Shown piece by piece: positions 1-6,042 of a stretch of 8,004 bases of DNA (the first letter of the stretch is position 1; each line of letters begins with the position of its first letter). The notes below the pieces were generated by a model. The model worked only from the letters and a program-made list of their open reading frames with translations. It had not been told where the DNA came from and made no database searches. A program made the translations under genes and the position numbers. The stretch lies in the NCBI GenBank assembly GCA_024684665.1, contig JAIKWN010000180.1, positions 1 through 8,004 on the forward strand. Direction: 5' to 3'. The stretch comes from Clostridiales bacterium (GTDB lineage Bacteria > Bacillota_A > Clostridia > Christensenellales > Aristaeellaceae).

Positions 1-603
1 GCCTCCGATGAGCCCAAGACCCGCCACGATCACGGTCTTGCTGACCCGGTGCACCGGCTGGATGAGGACGAATTCCGTCATGTTCCGGGAGTCGTCTTCC
101 AGATTTTCCGATACCAGCGTCAGTCCGAAAAGTTCGCCCGCATTCTTGCGGCAGAGGACGCCGGTATCGGGGGGAAGGACGCCCTCTGCCAGATACCGAG
201 CCGCGATGGCGGTATCTTCCACTTCCTTCAAAGGAACGTCCGGATAGCGCTTTGCCAAGGTCTTTTTGCACTGGCCAAGCGCCTGGATGTGCGAGGCGAT
301 GCAGTGGATCTCCGTGCCTGGCTCTTTCACAAAGAGGCAGTGGTGGATGGGAAGCCACTGCGCATCCAGGACCCGGTGCGGATATCCGTCCAGCGCGGCT
401 TTCGTTTCCGCAACCTCTCCGGCGATCAGGTTACGGGAGGCCATGACGCCGTAGTCAGCCTCGCCGCTGTGCAGCATCGCCACCACGCCGGCGGAGTGCA
501 CGGCTGGCAGGAACCGGGGATTCGGGATATCGAGGTTCCGGGCAAAGACCGCTGCAATTGCCTCGGAATTGCATCCGGGGATGCCCTGATACGCGATTCT
601 CAT
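1..603 (-). CDS. Prephenate dehydratase-like domain fused to prephenate dehydrogenase (TyrA), 3' part outside window
   Basis: 201 codons are visible, reading in frame off the left edge. Start ATG at 603-601 follows AAAGGA with a 9-nt gap. Residues 1-183 resemble the prephenate dehydratase (PheA/PDT) fold: IAYQGIPG near the N-terminus, ADYGV at 49-53, LPIHHCL at 84-90, SHIQALGQC at 104-112, an EDTAIAA stretch at 129-135, and a closing NMTEF at 174-178. Residues 188-201 (SKTVIVAGLGLIGG) are the start of a Rossmann fold with the GLGLIGG motif typical of TyrA, so a NAD(P)-dependent prephenate or arogenate dehydrogenase domain should follow outside the window. Together these act on prephenate in phenylalanine/tyrosine synthesis in the cytoplasm. 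Oddities: the dehydratase TRF motif reads T176-E177-F178, and the ENS/ENT motif reads R57-N58-L59, so dehydratase activity is doubtful. No ACT domain lies between the two parts. The gene lies 91 bp after the symporter gene on the same strand, and I see no promoter of its own. Confidence 0.75.
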   Translation of the reverse strand, partial: MRIAYQGIPGCNSEAIAAVFARNLDIPNPRFLPAVHSAGVVAMLHSGEADYGVMASRNLIAGEVAETKAALDGYPHRVLDAQWLPIHHCLFVKEPGTEIHCIASHIQALGQCKKTLAKRYPDVPLKEVEDTAIAARYLAEGVLPPDTGVLCRKNAGELFGLTLVSENLEDDSRNMTEFVLIQPVHRVSKTVIVAGLGLIGG

Positions 604-636
604 AACGATTCGTCCTTTCAAATGTCTGATGACGCG

Positions 637-668
637 ATTTCTCTGCCCCCCGGAGGGGACAGAGAAAT
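637..668 (-). terminator. Inverted repeat between symporter and aromatic gene, terminator-like hairpin
   Basis: Arms at 637-650 and 655-668 (14 bp, loop cgga) pair fully in the minus-strand transcript if one G-U is allowed. In the plus-strand transcript the same position is a C-A mismatch, so the hairpin favours minus-strand RNA. It lies 27 bp past the symporter stop. The minus strand has no U-run after the stem; on the plus strand a short TTTT follows. It could be a Rho-assisted terminator, an mRNA-stabilising or processing hairpin, or an attenuator for the downstream gene. Confidence 0.45.
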
Positions 669-694
669 GCTTTTCTGTTATCGGGTTTCGGGGA

Positions 695-1918
695 TCACCC
701 TTTTGCATTCGCCGCGTCGTATTCCCCGATGCTCTTTGCGATGATCAGGTTGGCCGCTACATCACCTTCCACGTTGATAGTAGTGAAGGCCATGTCGAGG
801 AGCCGGTAGAAACCGCTGATAGGTCCCATCAGGTCAATGGGCAGGCCAAGGATGGAGAGGAAGGAAGCGCCGAGCACTACGCCGCCGCCGGGGATGCCGG
901 GAGCCGCCATGTTGATAAGCGTCGCGATGAATACCAGGAAGACAATGGTGGAAAATGCCAGGTTGATGCCGTAGAAGTCAGAGACGAAGACAGCTAGGCA
1001 GCAGAAGGAGCAGGCACCGCCGCACATGTTGATGGTACAACCAAGCGGTAGCGTGAACTTCGATACGCCCTCCGGCGCTCCGAGATCTTCCATGGAGACG
1101 TTGATCGTCGTCGGAAGGGTCGCGGCGCTAGACGTCGTGGAGAGGGTGACCAGGGCGATCTTGCCGCAGGAACGCAGGAACGTCATGAACGGGACCTTCG
1201 TATACGCGCATGTGGGCAGCGCCATAACGAGGATGAAGACCACAATGCAGCATAGCCAGCAACAGAGGATATACTTTGCGAGAGCGCCGAAGATGCCCGC
1301 GCCGTACTGCGCCACGGAGAAAGCCATGAGAGAGAGGACGCCGATGGGGGAGACCTCCATGAAGTAGCCAAGCATCTTGAACATGGCGGAGGAAAGGCTG
1401 TTCATGAAGTCCAGCACGGGCTTGCCCGCGTCGCCCACTGCAACGATGGCTACGGCGAAGACAATCGTGAAGAGGATCACAGGAAGCGTGCTACCGGCAG
1501 CCATGGCGTTCACGATGTTCGTCGGAACGATGTTGAGGAGGAAACTCGAGATAGTGGGCGTCGTGATGTTACCGGTGTACTCCGGCGCGTTCTCAAACAC
1601 TGTGCCCAGGCCAGGACGGATGACGTAGGCGATAGCCAGGGAAACCGCCGCGCTCGCCACAAACATGATGACGTACAGCACGACCGTCCGGAAACCGATC
1701 TTGCGCAGCAATGCGCTGTCGTGGATGTTTGCGATACCACAGAAGACCGCGCAGAAGACGATCGGGATGATCATCATCTTGATGAGGTTCAGGTAGATAT
1801 CGCCGACGACCTTGGTGGCGATGGAAAAACCGGGGGCAACGAGACCCAGGATGACGCCAAGGACGAAGCCGACGGCAACGCGCAGGAAGAGGTTCTTTTT
1901 CGCGAAAAAGGTACTCAT
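695..1918 (-). CDS. DAACS-family dicarboxylate/amino acid:cation symporter, atypical substrate site
   Basis: A 407-residue inner-membrane secondary transporter of the glutamate/dicarboxylate:Na+ (GltP/DctA/SstT) family, at about the family's usual length. It is hydrophobic throughout, with the expected eight-helix pattern. The serine-rich HP1 hairpin reads STTSSAATLPTT at 260-271, and HP2 reads APGIPGGG at 339-346. Helix 8 carries D375, N382 and D386 in the LLDMAFTTINVEGD stretch. Two family-defining positions differ. The helix 7 NMDGT motif is N297-M-C299-G-G, without its aspartate. The helix 8 arginine that binds the side-chain carboxylate of glutamate/aspartate is F378. The protein is also cysteine-rich (CCWLCC at 219-224, CGGACSFCC at 299-307). 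It probably carries a neutral or otherwise different substrate; the substrate is not predictable. ATG at 1918-1916 was chosen because AAGGAGG lies 8 nt upstream (1927-1933); an in-frame start 21 codons earlier lies upstream of the predicted transcription start. It has its own promoter at 1953-1981. Confidence 0.88.
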   Translation of the reverse strand: MSTFFAKKNLFLRVAVGFVLGVILGLVAPGFSIATKVVGDIYLNLIKMMIIPIVFCAVFCGIANIHDSALLRKIGFRTVVLYVIMFVASAAVSLAIAYVIRPGLGTVFENAPEYTGNITTPTISSFLLNIVPTNIVNAMAAGSTLPVILFTIVFAVAIVAVGDAGKPVLDFMNSLSSAMFKMLGYFMEVSPIGVLSLMAFSVAQYGAGIFGALAKYILCCWLCCIVVFILVMALPTCAYTKVPFMTFLRSCGKIALVTLSTTSSAATLPTTINVSMEDLGAPEGVSKFTLPLGCTINMCGGACSFCCLAVFVSDFYGINLAFSTIVFLVFIATLINMAAPGIPGGGVVLGASFLSILGLPIDLMGPISGFYRLLDMAFTTINVEGDVAANLIIAKSIGEYDAANAKG

Positions 1919-1952
1919 GCCGTTTTCCTCCTTACAAAATGTCAATGCAGGC

Positions 1953-1981
1953 ATGGTAGCACTCCGAAAAGGAATTGTCAA
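1953..1981 (-). promoter_or_regulatory. Sigma-70/sigma-A promoter of the symporter gene
   Basis: On the minus strand, TTGACA (1976-1981) and TACCAT (1953-1958) are separated by 17 bp. Transcription would begin near 1946, giving a leader of about 28 nt that includes the AAGGAGG site. This makes the symporter independent of the upstream amylase gene. Two more TTGACA copies flank it (1940-1945 and 2020-2025), but neither has a -10 box at a suitable distance. Confidence 0.7.
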
Positions 1982-1992
1982 TGGACGAACTG

Positions 1993-2030
1993 AAAAAAGT
2001 TTCTAAATCATCAACAATCTGTCAATTTAG
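1993..2030 (-). terminator. Weak candidate terminator after alpha-amylase
   Basis: In the minus-strand transcript, CTAAAT (2025-2030) can pair with ATTTAG (2003-2008). The stem is followed after AAAC by six Ts (1993-1998). It starts 12 bp past the amylase stop and ends upstream of the symporter promoter. The stem is only 6 bp, AT-rich and with a long loop, so termination here is uncertain. Confidence 0.3.
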
Positions 2031-2042
2031 ATGCGAATGCTT

Positions 2043-3539
2043 TTATAGCGCCCAGATAAAGCGCAGCAGGCGCGTAAGCAGGGTCGGTTCCGGCGTATAG
2101 ACGCTGACGCTGCCGTCTTCTACGCGGAAGATGCCGAAACCTTCTTCGTCGATGAGGACCGGCTCCTGTTCGCCCAGGTCGCAGCGGAAAATCTGTCCGG
2201 CGAATTCCTCTCCCACATACATGCGCTTTTCCCCGCCCGCAGCGTTCGTGCAGAGGAAGGCGAGACCGCTGCCCGAGACTTCTTCCGTGCCCTCCCGGGT
2301 GAGGCCCACGACGTTTGGATCGTCCAGATAGCGGTGCTCCGCCCCGTAGGCGGATTCCCGCCGCAGGCGAAGCAGTTCCGGAAGGTCGCAAACTGCACCG
2401 ATATTCATGGAAGGGATTCCGTAAAGATCTCCCCAGAACACACAGGGGAAGCCGGAGCGCCCTAGGAGCAGGAAGCCGTAGGCAGCAGCTTTGAACCAGC
2501 CGTCCACCCAGCTTTCCAGTGCCTGCCCGGGTTGGGTGTCGTGATTGTCCACGAAGGTCACGGAAAGGGTCGGTTCCGCCTCTGTCAGGGTGCTGGAGAA
2601 GAGGTTTCGCATATCATAGGCGCCACCAGAGTGGGAGGCCTCCCGGAAATGCCCGTGCAGGGGCACGTCAAAGAGGCTCATGCACTTGTCTGTCGTTTTT
2701 AGGTAGGAAAGAAGGGTGCCCACATCGTAATTCCAGTATTCCCCGACGGAGAACAGCTCCCGTCCCGTCTCCTCCCGCAGGGCGGAGAGCCAATCCCGCA
2801 TGAAAGTGGCGCTGATATGCTTCACCGCGTCCAGCCGGAAGCCGTCCGAGCCGCTCTTCCTCAGGTACCAGAGTCCGTAGCGGATGAGCTCGCGCTCCAC
2901 ATAAGGGTTCCGGACGTCCACATCTAGGCCCATCAGATAATCGTAATTGCCATTTTCGCCGTCCACGTCAGGAGCCCATGATTTTCCGTCCAGGAGGAAA
3001 AGACCCTGTTCGCCGGAAGCCAATCGGTCAAAACCGGTGAAGCGCGTCTGATCCCAGGTAAAAGAGGAATACTTCTTACCCCGTCCGGGAAAGGCGAACT
3101 TTGTGTACGCCTCCACGGTATCCACGGAAGTGGAAACGCGATCTCGGTTTTTCAGATCCGCCCGGCGGATCCTGACGGTTTCTTTGATATCCGCGCCGAT
3201 GCGCTGATTCATCACCATGTCCGAGAGCACCATCAGCCCCGCATTCCGCAGGGAGCGGACGCAGTAGAAGTATTCTTCCGCCATGCCATATTTGGTCGCT
3301 ATTGTCCCTTTCTGCTTGAATTCGCCGAGGTCGTAAGGGTCGTAAACGCCGTAACCGACGTCATTCTTTCCGGCTGCGCCCTTTGAGGCAGGGGGAAGCC
3401 ATGCGGCGGAAAAGCCCATTCGGGAGAGTTTCCGGCCCATGCGGGAGAGCCTTACCCAGTGTTTCCCGTCCGCGGGAAGGTTCCATTCAAAGGCCTGCAG
3501 AAGCACGCCGTTTTCTTTTTGCTGTTTATAATTGAACAA
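2043..3539 (-). CDS. Cytoplasmic alpha-amylase, GH13 family (AmyA-like)
   Basis: 498 residues, close to E. coli cytoplasmic AmyA (about 495), with no signal peptide. It should hydrolyse internal alpha-1,4 links of glycogen, starch fragments or maltodextrins inside the cell. The TIM-barrel regions are readable in order: NGVLLQAFEW near residue 10; region I DMVMNQ at 107-112; region V-like LMGLDVD at 202-208; region II GFRLDAVKH at 233-241 with nucleophile D237; region III FSVGEYW at 263-269 with acid/base E267; region IV FVDNHD at 329-334 with transition-state stabiliser D334. Homology begins right at the N-terminus, which supports the TTG start at 3539-3537: GGAGG lies 9 nt upstream, a TGA is in frame just upstream, and the first ATG would cut into the barrel. 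The odd residue is Gln112, where the family normally has His (NH motif). All three catalytic carboxylates are present. It has its own promoter and structured leader and is divergent from the ABC importer genes. Confidence 0.93.
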   Translation of the reverse strand: MFNYKQQKENGVLLQAFEWNLPADGKHWVRLSRMGRKLSRMGFSAAWLPPASKGAAGKNDVGYGVYDPYDLGEFKQKGTIATKYGMAEEYFYCVRSLRNAGLMVLSDMVMNQRIGADIKETVRIRRADLKNRDRVSTSVDTVEAYTKFAFPGRGKKYSSFTWDQTRFTGFDRLASGEQGLFLLDGKSWAPDVDGENGNYDYLMGLDVDVRNPYVERELIRYGLWYLRKSGSDGFRLDAVKHISATFMRDWLSALREETGRELFSVGEYWNYDVGTLLSYLKTTDKCMSLFDVPLHGHFREASHSGGAYDMRNLFSSTLTEAEPTLSVTFVDNHDTQPGQALESWVDGWFKAAAYGFLLLGRSGFPCVFWGDLYGIPSMNIGAVCDLPELLRLRRESAYGAEHRYLDDPNVVGLTREGTEEVSGSGLAFLCTNAAGGEKRMYVGEEFAGQIFRCDLGEQEPVLIDEEGFGIFRVEDGSVSVYTPEPTLLTRLLRFIWAL

Positions 3540-3546
3540 TTGTATT

Positions 3547-3553
3547 CACCTCC
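3547..3553 (-). promoter_or_regulatory. Ribosome binding site that fixes the TTG start of the amylase
   Basis: GGAGGTG on the minus strand sits with a 9-nt gap before the TTG at 3539. A TGA occurs in frame three codons upstream of the TTG, so no earlier start is possible. Confidence 0.8.
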
Positions 3554-3556
3554 AGA

Positions 3557-3600
3557 GCCGGCGGGCGGCGTTTCAAAAGGATTGCTGCCGCCGGCAATCC
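3557..3600 (-). promoter_or_regulatory. Amylase mRNA leader with two mutually exclusive hairpins
   Basis: In the minus-strand leader, GGATTGC (3594-3600) pairs with GCAATCC (3579-3585), a perfect 7-bp stem with an 8-nt loop followed by TTTT. Alternatively, GCCGGCGG (3588-3595), which overlaps that stem and loop, pairs perfectly over 8 nt with CCGCCGGC (3557-3564), which ends 3 nt before the GGAGGTG ribosome site (3547-3553). The two structures cannot form together. This resembles an attenuator or translational switch, but the U-run is only four and no known riboswitch class is recognised. Confidence 0.4.
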
Positions 3601-3605
3601 GCGGG

Positions 3606-3634
3606 ATTATACACCCTTTCCCCGGAAAACGCAA
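3606..3634 (-). promoter_or_regulatory. Promoter of the alpha-amylase gene
   Basis: On the minus strand, a perfect TATAAT (3606-3611) is preceded after 17 bp by TTGCGT (3629-3634), a weak -35 box. Transcription would start near 3599, giving a leader of about 60 nt. The weak -35 next to a perfect -10 would suit activator control, but no operator is identifiable. Its -35 box lies about 35 bp from that of the divergent SBP promoter. Confidence 0.6.
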
Positions 3635-3669
3635 AGTTGTAAAGGACAAAGGCCAGAATTTGGAATTGG

Positions 3670-3698
3670 TTGACAGCGCATTTGCCTTGTGCTATCAT
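3670..3698 (+). promoter_or_regulatory. Promoter of the ABC importer operon
   Basis: TTGACA (3670-3675), 17-bp spacer, TATCAT (3693-3698): near-consensus housekeeping promoter. Transcription would start near 3705, leaving a leader of about 88 nt before the SBP start at 3793. Confidence 0.8.
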
Positions 3699-3711
3699 AA
3701 ACTTACAAACA

Positions 3712-3766
3712 AGGCCATCGTAAATTGGCCTGTTATGATGGATTTCCGCATGGCAACCTGTGCGGA
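3712..3766 (+). promoter_or_regulatory. Structured 5' leader of the SBP mRNA (two hairpins)
   Basis: The first hairpin has perfect arms AGGCCA (3712-3717) and TGGCCT (3726-3731) around an 8-nt loop, extendable by AAC/GTT (3708-3710, 3732-3734) with one bulged A. The second has TCCGCA (3745-3750) and TGCGGA (3761-3766) around a 10-nt loop. They are followed by an unstructured A-rich stretch and the ribosome site. No U-run follows either, so they look like a stability element or a regulator/ligand target rather than a terminator. They match no riboswitch I recognise. Confidence 0.4.
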
Positions 3767-3792
3767 GACAAAAACAAGAAAGGGTGACGCGT

Positions 3793-4809
3793 ATGAAGAA
3801 AAACCTCGCAATCGCACTGGTGCTCTGTTTCCTCCTTACGCTGGCAGGAACGGTACTCGCCGAAGGGAAGCTCGTGCTTTACGCTTCCACACCGGAAGAG
3901 TTCCTGAACGTGGTCATTTCCGAGTATGAAAAAGCGACCGGCGTCGAGGTCGAGGTCGTTTCCGCCGGAACCGGCGAGCTCTACAAGCGCGTCGAGGCCG
4001 AAGGTGACAATCCCTTGGGCGACGTGTTCCTGGGCGGTATGGTCTCCTCCGGCTATGTGCCGAAGATCGACCTGTGGGAGCCCTACGTCTCTCCGCTTGA
4101 CACCGACCTTCCCGAGGCTTTCCGCAACACGACCGGCAAGGTCACCAGCTTCTCCATGGTCCCGACTGCGATCATGCTGAACACCGACCTGCTCAAAGAG
4201 ATCGGCGCTGAAGTGAACGGCTTTCAGGATCTCCTGAATCCGGCTCTCAAGGGCAAGATCGTCATGCCTGACCCGACGGCGACCTCTTCCGGCTGGGAAG
4301 CGCTGGTCAACGTCCTCTGGGCGATGGGCGGTGGAGATACGGACGAGGGCTGGGCTTTCGTTGACAAGCTGCTTGAGAACCTGGACGGCAAGGTGCTAAC
4401 CTCTTCCGGTGCGGTGCACAAGGGCTGCGCGGGCGGCGAGTACGCGGCGGCACTCATCGCTGAGTCCATGGCGGATACTTACATCAACCAGGGCCTGCCG
4501 GTTTCCCGCGTCTTCATGAGCGAGGGCGTCGTGGTGAACGTGGATGGCGTTGCCATCATCAAAGGTGCGAAGAACATGGAGAACGCCCAGAAGTTCATCG
4601 ACTTCCTCATTTCGAAGGACTTCCAGCAGATCATGGTCGGCCTGGAGCTTCCGCGCCGTCCGGTTCGCACGGACATCGATATGTCCGCGAGCAAGATGAT
4701 CCCCACCGATGAGATCAACCAGATTGCCGTCGACTTCGAATACGTCGCCGCGCACAAGGCGGAGATGCAGGAGAAGTTCAAGGAGATCGCAATCAAATAC
4801 GCCGAGTAA
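3793..4809 (+). CDS. ABC importer extracellular solute-binding protein (FbpA/AfuA/PhnS-like)
   Basis: 338 residues. The N-terminus (MKKN, hydrophobic 5-20, VLA before E24) is a signal peptide probably cleaved after A23 by signal peptidase I. There is no lipobox cysteine, so the protein is periplasmic or loosely exported. The mature start KLVLYAS and the block at 59-82 (GTGELYKRVEAE...DVFLGG) are typical of the type 2 binding proteins grouped with ferric-, sugar-phosphate- and 2-aminoethylphosphonate-binding proteins. VVVNVDGVAIIKGAKN at 246-261 and KFIDFLISK at 267-275 match the C-terminal lobe. The His and paired Tyr that hold iron in FbpA are not seen: the lobe 2 segment reads GEYAAALIAESMADTY at 215-230. 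Iron is therefore unlikely, and the substrate is unknown. ATG 3793 follows AAAGGG by 8 nt; the GTG at 3760 has no ribosome site and would delay the signal peptide. First gene of the importer operon. Confidence 0.88.
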   Translation: MKKNLAIALVLCFLLTLAGTVLAEGKLVLYASTPEEFLNVVISEYEKATGVEVEVVSAGTGELYKRVEAEGDNPLGDVFLGGMVSSGYVPKIDLWEPYVSPLDTDLPEAFRNTTGKVTSFSMVPTAIMLNTDLLKEIGAEVNGFQDLLNPALKGKIVMPDPTATSSGWEALVNVLWAMGGGDTDEGWAFVDKLLENLDGKVLTSSGAVHKGCAGGEYAAALIAESMADTYINQGLPVSRVFMSEGVVVNVDGVAIIKGAKNMENAQKFIDFLISKDFQQIMVGLELPRRPVRTDIDMSASKMIPTDEINQIAVDFEYVAAHKAEMQEKFKEIAIKYAE

Positions 4810-4819
4810 GAGAGAGTAA

Positions 4820-4852
4820 CCGGGCGCGTCCGCATGGAGCGGATCTCCCCGG
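4820..4852 (+). promoter_or_regulatory. Imperfect hairpin just after the SBP stop
   Basis: CCGGG (4820-4824) pairs with CCCGG (4848-4852), and inside it TCCGC (4829-4833) pairs with GCGGA (4839-4843), with unpaired stretches between. Lying directly upstream of the terminator, it could block 3' exonucleases and prolong SBP mRNA life. Function is inferred only. Confidence 0.35.
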
Positions 4853-4862
4853 GCTGAAAGTC

Positions 4863-4907
4863 GGCGGGCTCCGGGCTGTCCCGTATGACCCGGAGCCCGC
4901 CCTTTTT
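4863..4907 (+). terminator. Strong intrinsic terminator between SBP and ATPase genes
   Basis: Perfect 13-bp GC-rich stem (4863-4875 with 4889-4901), 13-nt loop, then C and TTTTT (4903-4907). No promoter is evident between here and the ATPase start at 4942, so the ATPase and permease genes probably depend on read-through. This would give much more binding protein than membrane complex, a common arrangement in importer operons. Confidence 0.88.
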
Positions 4908-4941
4908 AATACGATTTGAGACAGGGAAAGGAAATGCCAAG

Positions 4942-6042
4942 ATGAGCACGCGGATCACGATTCAAAACGCCGTGAAGCGCTACGGGGAGAAGACCATCAT
5001 TCCGGATCTCAGCCTCGCCATCGAAGGTGGAGAGTTTTTTACGCTTCTGGGGCCATCCGGCTGCGGAAAAACGACGCTCCTGCGGATGATCGCCGGCTTC
5101 AACTCCATCGAAGGTGGGACGATCGCCTTCGACTCCCAAGTGATCAACGACCTACCGCCGTACCGGCGCAACATTGGTATGGTGTTCCAGAATTACGCGA
5201 TCTTCCCGCACATGAGCGTGCGCAAGAACGTCGAGTATGGCCTGCGCCAGCGAAACTTGCCGAAGGTGGAGATTACGAAGCGCGCGGACGACATCATGAA
5301 CGTCGTGAAGATCATGGAATATGCGGAGAAGGCGCCGAATCAGCTTTCTGGCGGACAGCAGCAGCGTGTGGCCCTCGCCCGCGCCATCGTGATCCATCCA
5401 ACGGTGCTTCTCATGGACGAGCCGCTTTCCAACCTGGACGCGAAGCTACGCATCGAAATGCGCGGCGCGATCCGCGATATCCAGCAAGAGGTCGGCATCA
5501 CCACCGTATATGTGACACACGACCAGGAGGAGGCGCTCGCGGTTTCCGACCGCATCGCCGTCATGAATTTTGGCGAGCTGCAGCAGGTGGGTACGCCGGT
5601 GGAGCTGTATCACCGGCCGGCAAACCTCTTCGTCGCCACTTTCGTCGGTGCCTCCACGATCTTCGACGGAAAAGCGGTACTCTCTGGCGGGAAAACAGGC
5701 GTCCTCATCGACGGAAAACTCTTTGTTCCCATGGACAACCTGGACGATTCGGTGACGGATGGACAGGATTTGAAGGTCACGGTGCGGCCGGAGGAATTCT
5801 CCCTTTCCCGCGGCGAGACCGGCTGGTACGGCACGGTCAAGAGTAGCGTCTTCCTGGGTCGGTTCGTCAATTACGAGATCATCCTACCCGGCGGAGCGGT
5901 CACGGAGGTCAGCCTGCCGACGTCCGGCGTACAGGATCACTACCGGAAGGGTGAATCCGTCTCCATGACGGTGGATGGGTCCCGGATCAACGTCTTTAAC
6001 CGGGAGGGGACGCGCAACCTCATAAAGGAGCGGACGCCATGA
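4942..6042 (+). CDS. ABC importer ATP-binding protein (FbpC/PotA-type)
   Basis: 366 residues, a cytoplasmic ATPase that powers the importer. The nucleotide-binding domain (about 1-235) is complete: Walker A GPSGCGKTT 37-45, Q-loop Q83, signature LSGGQ 135-139, Walker B VLLMDEP 155-161 with catalytic E160, D-loop SNLD 163-166 and switch H193. Residues from about 240 to 360 form the C-terminal TOBE/OB regulatory region seen in the ferric, spermidine and maltose transporter ATPases. The best match in type is the FbpC/AfuC/PhnT group, in line with the neighbouring binding protein and fused permease. ATG 4942 was chosen because AGGA lies 9 nt upstream and VKRYG follows at the expected distance; an in-frame start 19 codons earlier lies inside the terminator. 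The stop overlaps the permease start by 4 bp (ATGA), implying translational coupling. No active-site residue is missing. Confidence 0.95.
   Translation: MSTRITIQNAVKRYGEKTIIPDLSLAIEGGEFFTLLGPSGCGKTTLLRMIAGFNSIEGGTIAFDSQVINDLPPYRRNIGMVFQNYAIFPHMSVRKNVEYGLRQRNLPKVEITKRADDIMNVVKIMEYAEKAPNQLSGGQQQRVALARAIVIHPTVLLMDEPLSNLDAKLRIEMRGAIRDIQQEVGITTVYVTHDQEEALAVSDRIAVMNFGELQQVGTPVELYHRPANLFVATFVGASTIFDGKAVLSGGKTGVLIDGKLFVPMDNLDDSVTDGQDLKVTVRPEEFSLSRGETGWYGTVKSSVFLGRFVNYEIILPGGAVTEVSLPTSGVQDHYRKGESVSMTVDGSRINVFNREGTRNLIKERTP

Noticed and set aside
49..744. Long open frame of 231 codons on the plus strand
   Set aside because: It lies opposite the dehydratase-like/TyrA gene and the end of the symporter gene, has no ribosome site and no family-like sequence. 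It is an antisense shadow of GC-rich coding DNA.
2020..2025. TTGACA as a second symporter promoter
   Set aside because: No acceptable -10 hexamer 16-18 bp downstream on the minus strand.
3622..3637. Possible catabolite-control (cre) site, GAAAACG core near the amylase -35 box
   Set aside because: Only one half matches the TGNAANCGNNNNCA consensus; the CA end is absent.
3735..3929. Possible upstream reading frame (ATG ATG at 3735) overlapping the SBP start in another frame
   Set aside because: No ribosome site before it, and inside the SBP gene it reads an Arg/Pro-rich shadow sequence.
3793..4809. Calling the importer a ferric iron transporter
   Set aside because: Architecture fits, but the FbpA iron ligands (His near the mature N-terminus, Tyr-Tyr pair in lobe 2) are not visible.
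4873..4941. Separate promoter for the ATPase gene in the short gap after the terminator
   Set aside because: No recognisable -35/-10 pair at suitable spacing; read-through from the SBP promoter explains expression better.
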